Positions 56,871 through 64,000 of a stretch of 64,000 bases of DNA are shown in pieces. The number at the start of each line of letters is the position of its first letter. The stretch's first letter is position 1. The DNA comes from Pelagicoccus sp. SDUM812002 (lineage in GTDB: Bacteria > Verrucomicrobiota > Verrucomicrobiia > Opitutales > Opitutaceae). The notes beneath the pieces are model-generated. The model saw only the letters and a list, made by a program, of their open reading frames with translations, was not told the DNA's origin and made no database searches. A program made the translations under genes and the position numbers. The stretch is from contig NZ_JARXHX010000003.1 in the NCBI RefSeq assembly GCF_031127835.1, positions 310,001 to 374,000 on the forward strand, read 5' to 3'.

Positions 56871-57764
56871 CTAGTCTTCGTCGTAGTCAGCCATTTGGTA
56901 AATGGCTTCGCAACATGACTCCGTTTCGTCTTCGAGAATGTAATGGCCCGCTTGATTATAGCGAAACGCGGTGGCATCTGGCAAAAAGCGCTGCCAACGA
57001 TCGTAGAAGTGAATATTGAAGCAGAAGTCCTTGCCGCCCCAAAGAATCGTAACGTCGCGTTGCCTCAATTTCAGCAAGTTGTTCTCGACCTCGAGGAGAT
57101 CATTGAAGCTCGGATGGGAAACGTGCATCGGAATATCCTTCACGAACTCGTAAACCGCCCGACGGTTCGACCAGTTCCCGTAAGGTAGAAGCATTCCCTC
57201 TTTGACCGTTTGGTTGAGTGGCTTTTTCTTAACAGACATCCACGCGGCCGGCCCGGCAAAGCCATTCAGTCCCTGCACCAGTAACTTGCCAAAGATGGGA
57301 TTGCGGCACAGCGATATGCGAGCCGGAATCCTAGAATCCACGAAGGCCGCTGTATTCAAAATCGTAACACGGCGGAGCTTTTCGAAACGTTGCAACGCTG
57401 CTCCCAAACCAATAACACCGCCCCAGTCGTGGACCACGATATCGAATCGCTCTAGACCCAAGTGATCGATTAGCTCACCCAGATCCTGGATACGCTGTTT
57501 GATTCGATACGAATAATTCGATCCAGGCTTATCGCTCAAACCACAACCGATGTGGTCGACCGCGATACAACGGAATTTTCCGCGCAGCTTCTTGATCACA
57601 TTGCGATAGTAGAAGGACCAAGTCGGATTGCCGTGAACCATGAGGACAGGAAAACCCTCGCCCTCGTCCACATAGCTCATCTCGAACTCGCAACTGAGCT
57701 TCAACCGCTTAGGCTCGAACGGATACTCCTCCTTCAGACGATCTGGAATAGTAAGAACGCTCAC
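56871..57764 (-). CDS. oleB: OleB-like alpha/beta hydrolase (haloalkane-dehalogenase family)
   Basis: The 297-residue hydrolase has the oxyanion motif VHGNPTWSFYY and nucleophile D113 in VVHDWGGVIGL, with H274 in NQAGHYI. An aspartate nucleophile, not serine, marks the haloalkane-dehalogenase/OleB group. OleB decarboxylates the beta-lactone made in long-chain olefin biosynthesis. The GTG at 57764 gives a GTGA overlap with the OleA stop codon, a sign of coupling; an upstream TTG (57788) is less likely. The partner OleA-like gene is directly upstream. OleC and OleD are not in the window, so another lactone or epoxide substrate cannot be excluded. Confidence 0.82.
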   Translation of the reverse strand: MSVLTIPDRLKEEYPFEPKRLKLSCEFEMSYVDEGEGFPVLMVHGNPTWSFYYRNVIKKLRGKFRCIAVDHIGCGLSDKPGSNYSYRIKQRIQDLGELIDHLGLERFDIVVHDWGGVIGLGAALQRFEKLRRVTILNTAAFVDSRIPARISLCRNPIFGKLLVQGLNGFAGPAAWMSVKKKPLNQTVKEGMLLPYGNWSNRRAVYEFVKDIPMHVSHPSFNDLLEVENNLLKLRQRDVTILWGGKDFCFNIHFYDRWQRFLPDATAFRYNQAGHYILEDETESCCEAIYQMADYDED

Positions 57765-58795
57765 CACTCCACCCCCATCATTAAGCAATTAAGACCGCTT
57801 CCAATCCCAAGCAGAGCGACCTTGTCACCCGCTTTTACGGCGCCGTCTTCAGCCGCTTTCGTCAAGGTGATGGGAAGCGCTGCTGAACCGGTGTTACCGA
57901 AGTTTTGGTAACTTGAGTAATCCTTCGCGTGGTCCAAGCCCAAGGTATCGAACAGAAGCCGTTGGTGCGCCGCACCTACTTGGTGGCAAACGATACGGTC
58001 CGCCGTCGACTCGTCCCAGCCAAGTTCACCCTTGAATGCATCCCAAGTCCGTTTGGCCAAGGAGACGCCGGCTTGCAGCATCTCTTCCGAATCGGTCTGC
58101 ATTTCCAATCCCCCACTGGCAGCGCTCGCATCACCCTTACAAAGATCGTTGGCTGACGTATCCGCCATTACACTACCGCCTAAAATTCGATGTCCATTAG
58201 GAGACAGAGACTCGTGGCAAACGACCGCTGCGACCGCACCTGCTCCGATGGTTAGATTTGCAAAAAACGGTTTGATGGATTTCCGGTTTAAGTCGCGTTC
58301 GAGCAAGATTTGGATCGTGCGTTCCAACAAGGGTTTTCCGTTTTCTCCGGACACGACAACCCCAGCCTTTATTTGGCCGGCATCGATCATCGAACTGAGC
58401 AGGCTGATCGAATTAAGAAATCCAAGGCAGGCGTTGGAAACGTCGAAGACCTGCACCGATGGACTTAACCCCATCAAGCGGTGGGCAAAGGAAGCTGTGG
58501 CAGGTTCCAGCATATCGCGGCAAACAGAGGAATGGATACACACTTCGATCTGTTCGGTGGACAACCCTGATTCCGCGATCGCTTTGCGGCCCGCTTCGGC
58601 TGCTATTTCCGATGGACGCACTTCCTGCTCCCAGAAGCGTCGCTCCCTAATCCCTGTCATTAGCTCCAAACGCCCTTCCGGAAGCCTCAAGCGCTCGTAA
58701 AGTGGAGCTAGCTTTTCTTCGATCAAATCGCTCGACCAGGCGGTCGGAGGCGATACGTAGGAAAGGGAATCTATAACTGCGGAACGGACCTTCAT
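57761..58795 (-). CDS. oleA: OleA-like condensing enzyme (thiolase superfamily)
   Basis: This is a 344-residue thiolase-fold protein close to OleA, which joins two fatty acyl-CoA molecules head to head. Catalytic C123 is in FDVSNACLGFLN, H271 in VCHQVGAAH and N301 in QNFGNTGSAALP. E97 in SVCRDMLEP lies 26 residues before the cysteine, as does E117 before C143 in the Xanthomonas OleA; H271 to N301 (30 residues) also matches. This glutamate distinguishes OleA from FabH. ATG 58795 is used; the preceding TTG is unlikely. The gene ends in a four-base overlap with the OleB-like gene. Confidence 0.83.
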   Translation of the reverse strand: MKVRSAVIDSLSYVSPPTAWSSDLIEEKLAPLYERLRLPEGRLELMTGIRERRFWEQEVRPSEIAAEAGRKAIAESGLSTEQIEVCIHSSVCRDMLEPATASFAHRLMGLSPSVQVFDVSNACLGFLNSISLLSSMIDAGQIKAGVVVSGENGKPLLERTIQILLERDLNRKSIKPFFANLTIGAGAVAAVVCHESLSPNGHRILGGSVMADTSANDLCKGDASAASGGLEMQTDSEEMLQAGVSLAKRTWDAFKGELGWDESTADRIVCHQVGAAHQRLLFDTLGLDHAKDYSSYQNFGNTGSAALPITLTKAAEDGAVKAGDKVALLGIGSGLNCLMMGVEW

Positions 58796-58800
58796 CAAAG

Positions 58801-59622
58801 TTAGGCTTTGCTGCCTTTATCCTCGGGTCGCATGGCGAGCTTGATCACTTCCGCGTCGAAATAGTTAATTCCCATTCCAGCGTCTAGGGTCAGCCCTGTG
58901 CCATTCATCCCGCTGGAACGCTCGCTGAGGAGGAAGACAGCCGCATTCGCGACTTCCTGTGTATTCAGAGCTTGTTTACGGAATGTCAGCTTCTCGCTGT
59001 AGAGATAGCTTTCCGCGTAACCGGGAATGCCTGCCGAGGCGCTGGTCTTTAAGGTCCCTGGATTTACGGTATTGAAGCGTACCTGAGTGTCCTTGCTGAA
59101 AGACTTCGCTAGGAATCGAATCGAGGAATCGAGTGCAGCCTTCACGGGTGACATGTATCCATAATTCTCTGCAGTGATAGTGAGAGATGATATGCTGATA
59201 GCGACAACGGATGCATTGTTGTCGAGGTAAGGCTTAAAGGCGTTCGAAACCTCGATCACCGAAAAGGCGGAAATGGCGGTGGCCTGCAAGAAATCGTCGC
59301 GATTGGTTTCGTGAAAAGGCTTGAAACCCTCGCTGTAGTTCGCGAATGCGATCGAATGCACGATGCCGTGCAAGGTGCCAAAATCTCGTCCGACATCCTC
59401 GGCGAGTTGCGTGATTTCTTCCTTGTTCTCTACGTCGCAAACATAGACCGGCTTGTCCTTGAGGAGCTTGGCGGTGCTCTCCTTACGCGCTTGGGAGCGA
59501 ACACTGTAGATAACCGTCGCTCCCTCTTCTTTCAATGTCTTGGCTATGAACCAAGCAACGCTCTTGCGATTGGCCACGCCCATCACGAGCACGTTTTTGC
59601 CTTCTAGATTTAGGAATCCCAT
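58801..59622 (-). CDS. fabI: Enoyl-ACP reductase, FabI type
   Basis: This 273-residue NAD(P)H-dependent enzyme reduces trans-2-enoyl-ACP in fatty acid elongation. It shows the FabI nucleotide-binding start [28 protein letters not shown] and the Y-x6-K signature at Y154 and K161 ([13 protein letters not shown]), then [15 protein letters not shown] and a C-terminal [13 protein letters not shown] 59622 (MGFLNLEGK) gives the family start; upstream codons to 59658 overlap the fabZ gene end. fabZ is directly upstream (5-base gap) and the oleA-like gene directly downstream (5-base gap). Confidence 0.9.
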   Translation of the reverse strand: MGFLNLEGKNVLVMGVANRKSVAWFIAKTLKEEGATVIYSVRSQARKESTAKLLKDKPVYVCDVENKEEITQLAEDVGRDFGTLHGIVHSIAFANYSEGFKPFHETNRDDFLQATAISAFSVIEVSNAFKPYLDNNASVVAISISSLTITAENYGYMSPVKAALDSSIRFLAKSFSKDTQVRFNTVNPGTLKTSASAGIPGYAESYLYSEKLTFRKQALNTQEVANAAVFLLSERSSGMNGTGLTLDAGMGINYFDAEVIKLAMRPEDKGSKA

Positions 59623-59627
59623 AGCGG

Positions 59628-60074
59628 CTAAGCTTTGGCGCTGGCGAGAGCCACGCAAAAAGAAACTGTCATGACGCGCCGTCCATCGTCAGTTTGTACA
59701 CTGCCATCTAGGAAAGAAAAAGCGCCCATGCTTTCCTTGTATTTCACAGTGATCAATAAAGTGTCGTTTGGACGGACAATGCTCTTGAAACGGGCATTTT
59801 CAATCTTTGAAAGAACCGGCACCAGGGTCGGATCCTCCTTGATCCTGTCAGCGAACAAGCGGCTCATGTAGATGGCGCCCGTTTGGAATACTGCTTCGGA
59901 GATGATCACGCCCGGCATGATCGGATTGTTCGGGTAGTGTCCCTCGAAAAATGACTCCGTATCAGGCACATGGCGGCGCGCAGTGAGAGATTTTTCGGTC
60001 TGCTCGACGACTTCGTCTACAAAAAGGAAAGGAGGACGGTGCGGAATCGCGTTGAGGACTTCTTCGGTGGCCAT
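59628..60074 (-). CDS. fabZ: 3-hydroxyacyl-ACP dehydratase FabZ
   Basis: This 148-residue hot-dog fold enzyme dehydrates 3-hydroxyacyl-ACP. The active-site helix is [16 protein letters not shown] with H46 and E60, and the N-terminus has [13 protein letters not shown]. The family start and length are normal. It lies 42 bases after the CrtI-like oxidoreductase gene and 5 bases before fabI on the same strand, so it belongs to the lipid cluster rather than to a lipid A (lpx) operon. Confidence 0.93.
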   Translation of the reverse strand: MATEEVLNAIPHRPPFLFVDEVVEQTEKSLTARRHVPDTESFFEGHYPNNPIMPGVIISEAVFQTGAIYMSRLFADRIKEDPTLVPVLSKIENARFKSIVRPNDTLLITVKYKESMGAFSFLDGSVQTDDGRRVMTVSFCVALASAKA

Positions 60075-60116
60075 GGCTTACGGGGTCGTGGTTGCTTGGT
60101 TAAGGCTTATTCAAAA

Positions 60117-61601
60117 TTAAGCGACAGGCTTGCTCAATTCGGCAGCCTTCATTGCGACGATTTGCTTGTCTACCTTGTTGGAGGTAATTACGCCGTAGTT
60201 CATCGACCCAAGCCACCCAGACATGATAATGCCGACTGAACCTGCATGGTACAACCCGCCAACCTGATCTGGGAGTTCCATGGAAAGCTTGAGACCTTCG
60301 AACTTGGTACCGAAAGAGGTGCCTTCCGGATGACGCGTATAGTGGTTAATAGTGCGCGGCGTGGCGGCCTCGAGGTGGTCGATCTTGGCGCGAACGTCGG
60401 GGATGTACTTTTCGAGGGAAACGAGAGACTCCTCAATGAGGCGTTCCTTGTGCTTTTCATACTCCTCGTCGCTTAAATTTTCCCAATCGACCATCTTGGC
60501 GTTCAAGGAGGCGACAATCGTGTAGCGATCAGTTCCAGGGCGCGTCTCGGGATAGTAGACTGAAAAGGTGCGACTAGTAGTGTTCAGGTCGACCAGCTCT
60601 TCACTGCTGAAGACGGGTGCATCGGAGGTAAAAACGAGATCGCCTATGTTGGGGATGGTCTCGCCTTCCTTGATTCCCATGTAGACCTGACAGGAACTGC
60701 TGTTGATGCGAACCGCATCGAGCTCGTCGAGGTACTCTTTGGAAAAATTCTCTTCGCCCACCATTTTCTTGACGGTGGTGACGACGTTCGCATTGGAAAC
60801 CACCGCCTTGCAGCTAACGGTCATCACGTTGTCCGGCTCCGAGTCACGCGTGCGGCCTTGGATGAGGACTCCCGTCACCTGCGGTTTACCGTCTACCTCA
60901 TCGGTCAGGATTTGGCGAACGAGCACGTTCTTCTTCAGCGTAGCCCCATTGCGTTCGAGTTCCTCCACCATTTTTCCGATGAGCACATCGGTGCCACCTT
61001 GGAAGGTGAAGACGCCCTTGCTCATGAAGTTCGAGAAAACAATTCCGTAGGTGATCGCCGGCTCATCGAGCGTGGAACCATTTGCGTAGGCGATCGGTTC
61101 GAGCAAGAGGCGATGCACATCGTGGCGTCCAGGGAAAAATTCTTCGAAGAGCTCGCGGGTGGTTCGCTTGTCGTCGTCGTAGAAATTCATCTGACGCAGG
61201 TGGGTGTAGAAGCCTTCCACCTGTTCGAGCTCGAGCTTGAAGTCTTCCACCAGGATGCGAGTGAAATCCTTCCGGTCGAAAGTGGTCCACACGTCAAACT
61301 GCGGATTGATGAATCGAACGTCCCTTAGCTGATGGATCGAATCGGCGATTTCCTTTGTCCAATACTTGCGGCAGGACTTGACCATGCCGTGCGGAAAGCC
61401 GTGCAAAGAGATATCAAAGATGTGCTTGCCCGGACGCTTGAACCAAGTAGCGAGGCCGCCAAATTGGTAATGGTGCTCGATCAGCAGGACCTTATGTCCG
61501 CATTTGGCGAGGACGTTGGCGCTAGTCAGCCCACCTAGGCCGCTGCCGATTACGACCACGTCGTACTCCTCGTCCACTCCTTCTAGCCAGTTTTTGCCCA
61601 T
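60117..61601 (-). CDS. CrtI/RetSat-like FAD-dependent oxidoreductase
   Basis: This 494-residue flavoprotein has an N-terminal FAD-binding fold ([31 protein letters not shown], about 15-45), FGGLATWF and, at the C-terminus, [30 protein letters not shown], as in phytoene desaturases and retinol saturases. The family oxidises or saturates carbon-carbon bonds in polyenes and isoprenoids. No crtB or other carotenoid genes are present. It is the first gene of the leftward cluster with fabZ, fabI, oleA-like and oleB-like genes, so an acyl polyene or olefin substrate is possible; this is inference. Confidence 0.82.
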   Translation of the reverse strand: MGKNWLEGVDEEYDVVVIGSGLGGLTSANVLAKCGHKVLLIEHHYQFGGLATWFKRPGKHIFDISLHGFPHGMVKSCRKYWTKEIADSIHQLRDVRFINPQFDVWTTFDRKDFTRILVEDFKLELEQVEGFYTHLRQMNFYDDDKRTTRELFEEFFPGRHDVHRLLLEPIAYANGSTLDEPAITYGIVFSNFMSKGVFTFQGGTDVLIGKMVEELERNGATLKKNVLVRQILTDEVDGKPQVTGVLIQGRTRDSEPDNVMTVSCKAVVSNANVVTTVKKMVGEENFSKEYLDELDAVRINSSSCQVYMGIKEGETIPNIGDLVFTSDAPVFSSEELVDLNTTSRTFSVYYPETRPGTDRYTIVASLNAKMVDWENLSDEEYEKHKERLIEESLVSLEKYIPDVRAKIDHLEAATPRTINHYTRHPEGTSFGTKFEGLKLSMELPDQVGGLYHAGSVGIIMSGWLGSMNYGVITSNKVDKQIVAMKAAELSKPVA

Positions 61602-61767
61602 AAGCGGCCAACGAATAGAGCTGAAAACGGGAAATACAACCGAGAAATCACCTTGGCGATATTCCTCTTAAATTCCCTCCCAGAAGCAGTTCAGACACCA
61701 TTGCCGACCCTCCTGAAATCCGCTTTTCTGCTTGCGGATCACAAAACAAGCGCAATTCGTAACTTCA

Positions 61768-62244
61768 ATGGCTAAGACCAAGATCAAATTCGAAACCAAT
61801 CAGGGAGAGATCACCCTGAAGCTTTATCCCGACATTGCCCCGAAGGCATGCGAGAATTTTGCAACCCACGTGGAAAACGGCTACTACGACGGTATCATCT
61901 TCCACCGCGTCATTCCTGAGTTCATGGTACAATGCGGCGACCCGACGGGTACTGGCCGCGGCGGCAAGTCGATTTGGGGAAAGAACTTCGAAGACGAATG
62001 CACCACCGAAGTCCGCTTCGACAAGACTGGCTTGCTCGCAATGGCAAACGCTGGTCCTGGCACTAACGGCAGCCAATTCTTCATCACCACTGCCAAAACA
62101 CCTTGGCTCAACATGCGTCATACCATCTTTGGCGAAGTGGAAGAAGGCTACGACATCGTGCAAGCCATCGAAGGCGTCGAGCGCGACGGCATGGACAAGC
62201 CACTCGAGGAGCAAAAGATTATCAAGGCCACCGTCATCGACTAA
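61768..62244 (+). CDS. ppiB: Peptidyl-prolyl cis-trans isomerase, cyclophilin type
   Basis: This 158-residue protein is a cytoplasmic cyclophilin of the PpiB type; no signal peptide is present when ATG 61768 is used (61732 is possible but adds 12 unconserved residues). The family blocks are YYDGIIFHRVIPEFMVQCGDP, GLLAMANAGPGTNGSQFFITTAKTPWLN and HTIFGEVEEGYDIV. The active-site arginine is in FHRVI. It is monocistronic, followed by a terminator. Confidence 0.94.
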   Translation: MAKTKIKFETNQGEITLKLYPDIAPKACENFATHVENGYYDGIIFHRVIPEFMVQCGDPTGTGRGGKSIWGKNFEDECTTEVRFDKTGLLAMANAGPGTNGSQFFITTAKTPWLNMRHTIFGEVEEGYDIVQAIEGVERDGMDKPLEEQKIIKATVID

Positions 62245-62266
62245 GCCCAAGACACTCATTTCCAAC

Positions 62267-62299
62267 AAAAGCCCGTTCCCGCAGAGGAGCGGGCTTTTT
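62267..62299 (+). terminator. Terminator after ppiB
   Basis: An AAAAGCCCG / CGGGCTTTTT stem with a GC-rich loop is followed by a T run, about 25 bases after the stop codon. Confidence 0.85.
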
Positions 62300-62345
62300 G
62301 CTTGGAGAGACCGATTTCACCCGGTCCGCCACGTGGGCATCGGCC

Positions 62346-63200
62346 TCAATCCCGTTTGACCGTCAAAGTCAACAGTCGGTCCCACTCCTGGTGATAGCGA
62401 ATGAAGTGTTTCTTCCCTTTCTCGATTTCCTCGTCGAGGAGCTCGCGCACCAGAGCCTGTTCGCTTTCGTAGGCCTCCGAGCTCAGCAAGCCAGAAAAGT
62501 GAGCGATGCGAGCCCAAAGCAAATGGGTGGTGATCGCGTCAAATTCGTTGTAATCCAATATATCCTGAAGTTTCCCCTGTAGCCAAAGGTCGGATACAAA
62601 ACCGCCTTCCGTGTCCACCTTACCTGGTATTCCCGAGAGTGTCGCTATCTCGTGCAGACGCGGTGTCTGCCCCCAGCGCCCCACCATTGGAGCAAGATCG
62701 ACATTGTGGTCGCCGCTCGTGGCAAAGTAGTCCACGCCCTCCCAAGGCTTGTTGGGGCGCTCCCCCATGCCTTGGCTGTACAAGCCATGTACGATGGCTC
62801 GCTGAACGATGATCGGCACGTCCGCGTTGTGGGAATTGTAGCCGACCAGCTGCGGCTTGCGCGAACCGATCGCCTTCAGGAGCTGTTTGAGGATGGTACG
62901 CTCCTTAGCCTTCTCGTCGTCGCCAGCGGTCGCAGGCAAGGTCACCAGTTTCAGCTTCACCTTGCCCGCCACTACCTCGCGCAGCACTCCCGATACCGAA
63001 ACAATGCGGCAAAGCACCGTTTTAAGATACGGCTGAGGATTTTCCTCGGTAGCGCCGCTCTCGCGCCAGAGCCGCTTCATTGCTTCTTCTGGACCGTGGG
63101 CTCCGCTCGTATCCACCCCGAAGAGCATCTCCGCGCTCAAGGGATCAGGTATCCATTCAAGGTCGAAAGAGAACAGGCAGGGCTCGATGGTCTTTAGCAC
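62346..63200 (-). CDS. Predicted 3'-5' exonuclease related to DNA polymerase B exonuclease domain
   Basis: The 284-residue protein belongs to the DNA_pol_B_exo2 group. It has DEDDy-type motifs: Exo I FDLEW (D13 and E15), Exo II LVGYNSHNADVPII, and Exo III DILDYNEFDAITTHLLW with tyrosine and aspartate. These four acidic residues bind two metal ions for 3'-5' cleavage. The protein stands alone without a polymerase domain. It probably acts on single-stranded DNA or RNA, but its physiological substrate is not known. It starts 79 bases from the divergent bisphosphate nucleotidase gene. Confidence 0.88.
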   Translation of the reverse strand: MLKTIEPCLFSFDLEWIPDPLSAEMLFGVDTSGAHGPEEAMKRLWRESGATEENPQPYLKTVLCRIVSVSGVLREVVAGKVKLKLVTLPATAGDDEKAKERTILKQLLKAIGSRKPQLVGYNSHNADVPIIVQRAIVHGLYSQGMGERPNKPWEGVDYFATSGDHNVDLAPMVGRWGQTPRLHEIATLSGIPGKVDTEGGFVSDLWLQGKLQDILDYNEFDAITTHLLWARIAHFSGLLSSEAYESEQALVRELLDEEIEKGKKHFIRYHQEWDRLLTLTVKRD

Positions 63201-63279
63201 GGGACAAGATATAGGAGAGGTATTAGCTCTGTGTTAAGTCTTTCTTGCACAAGTCCTACAGCTTTCCATCTTGCTACCC

Positions 63280-64000
63280 ATGTCTCTCGACCAGGAACTC
63301 TCCATCGCCAAGGAAGCCGTACGCAAAGCTTCCCTCCTCTGCTCCGCAGCCCAACGCGGACTCGTCGACGCTGAAAAGCACGACAAGGACGACAAGTCGC
63401 CCGTCACCGTAGCTGACTACGGGGCCCAAGCTATCGTACTCTCCACGCTCGCGAAAGCCTTTCCATCCGACCCAGCGGTAGGCGAGGAGGACTCCAGCGA
63501 CCTACGCAAGGAGGAGAATGGCGAGCTGTTCGCTCGCGTCGTGGAATACGCCCAAAAGATCGATTCCTCGCTGGACTCCGACTCCGTGCTGGCCGCTATC
63601 GACCGTGGGAGCCATGGTGGTGGCGCAGCAGGACGCTTCTGGACCCTAGACCCCATCGACGGCACAAAGGGTTTTCTGCGCGGCGAGCAATACGCAGTCG
63701 CTCTCGCCTTGATCGAAGACGGAGAAGTCGTACTGGGAGTGCTCGGCTGCCCTAATCTTCCAGTCGATCCAGCTAACCCCGACAGCGAGAAAGGCTGCAT
63801 CCTGTTCGCCGTCAAAGGACAGGGTGCCTTCCAAGCGCCACTCAGCGACATTTCCGCAGCTGTTTCGATTTCGACTGACTCCGTATCCGATCCTGCCCAG
63901 GCCGTATTCTGCGAATCCGTCGAGTCCGGACACACGGCCCACGGTCGCTCCGCTGAGATTTCCGAAGCCCTCGGCACATCTGTAGAGCCGTTCCGCATGG
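63280..64000 (+). CDS. 3'(2'),5'-bisphosphate nucleotidase, HAL2/CysQ-like (C-terminus off the right edge)
   Basis: The first 240 codons are in the window and the frame is open to the last base. This is an inositol-monophosphatase superfamily enzyme that dephosphorylates PAP/PAPS, a product of sulfate assimilation. Metal-binding motifs are VTVADYGAQ (about 42-50), VGEEDSS (EED at 69-71) and LDPIDGTKGFLRGEQYAVALALI (DPIDGT at 124-129). The KGFLRG stretch is characteristic of the HAL2 branch rather than E. coli CysQ. ATG 63280 is the start; the C-terminal WDHAAG-type motif lies beyond the window. Confidence 0.9.
   Translation, partial: MSLDQELSIAKEAVRKASLLCSAAQRGLVDAEKHDKDDKSPVTVADYGAQAIVLSTLAKAFPSDPAVGEEDSSDLRKEENGELFARVVEYAQKIDSSLDSDSVLAAIDRGSHGGGAAGRFWTLDPIDGTKGFLRGEQYAVALALIEDGEVVLGVLGCPNLPVDPANPDSEKGCILFAVKGQGAFQAPLSDISAAVSISTDSVSDPAQAVFCESVESGHTAHGRSAEISEALGTSVEPFRM

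Noticed and set aside
56411-61601. A complete OleABCD olefin cluster
   Set aside because: Only OleA-like and OleB-like genes are present; no AMP-ligase-like OleC or OleD-type reductase is in the window (FabI is an enoyl reductase by motif).
60117-61601. Carotenoid biosynthesis locus
   Set aside because: The flavoprotein is CrtI-like but no phytoene synthase, cyclase or other crt gene is nearby.

Overview
The window reads as a compact chromosomal segment of a Gram-negative, aerobic bacterium, most likely a Verrucomicrobiota of the Opitutae group (Puniceicoccales or Opitutales, Pelagicoccus-like). This placement is an inference. It rests on the outer-membrane genes (pal, tolB, a TolC-type channel, a bacterial lipocalin), aerobic haem genes (hemF, hemY), an OleA/OleB pair, a decayed protein ending in a VPDSG-CTERM-like sorting tail, and the carbohydrate gene mix. 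No tRNA, rRNA, CRISPR array, insertion sequence or prophage was recognised.

Layout. 1-9.7 kb: a partial CbiX/SirB-like gene, pal, a lysine/alanine-rich protein with a starch-binding-like domain, infA-xerD, tadA, sodA, tolB, an Mrp ATPase, rpmG, and a leftward nuoA-diadenylate cyclase pair. The cyclase gene fuses a PTS EIIA domain, a pyruvate-kinase-C-like domain and a DAC domain. 9.9-12.9 kb: rpsA and hisG. 12.9-21.8 kb: an orphan response regulator, a short membrane-protein ORF, the haem cluster hemF-hemE-orf-hemY, and a leftward operon of periplasmic protein, sensor kinase and response regulator. 22-31.4 kb: rsmG, a SNF2 helicase, a methyltransferase, acetolactate synthase, an M29 aminopeptidase, an exported RidA-like protein and a SAM hydroxide adenosyltransferase. 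31.5-37.1 kb: two secreted beta-propellers flanking a large M16 peptidase. 37.3-43.8 kb: glgP, divergent from a GPH sugar symporter and a secreted GH67 alpha-glucuronidase. 43.8-44.6 kb: gene remnants. 44.7-50.8 kb: a TolC/HlyD/ABC export operon with two MacB-type permeases. 50.8-56.3 kb: rnhB and rnhC side by side, a lipocalin, mutY, malQ. 56.4-61.6 kb: a leftward lipid cluster of CrtI/RetSat-like oxidoreductase, fabZ, fabI, oleA-like, oleB-like, then a small SpoIIAA-like gene. 61.7-64 kb: a cyclophilin, a PolB-type exonuclease and a partial bisphosphate nucleotidase.

How the genes work together. hemF, hemE and hemY are three steps of haem synthesis. glgP and malQ, with the starch-binding-like protein, point to storage-glucan turnover; the GPH symporter with the GH67 enzyme points to use of glucuronoxylan fragments. 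The lipid cluster couples fatty-acid elongation enzymes to a head-to-head condensing enzyme (OleA) and its partner hydrolase (OleB), while OleC and OleD are not in the window. The most interesting items are the EIIA-PK-DAC fusion, the lipid cluster, the histone-tail/starch-binding fusion, and a VPDSG-CTERM pseudogene with two separate lesions.
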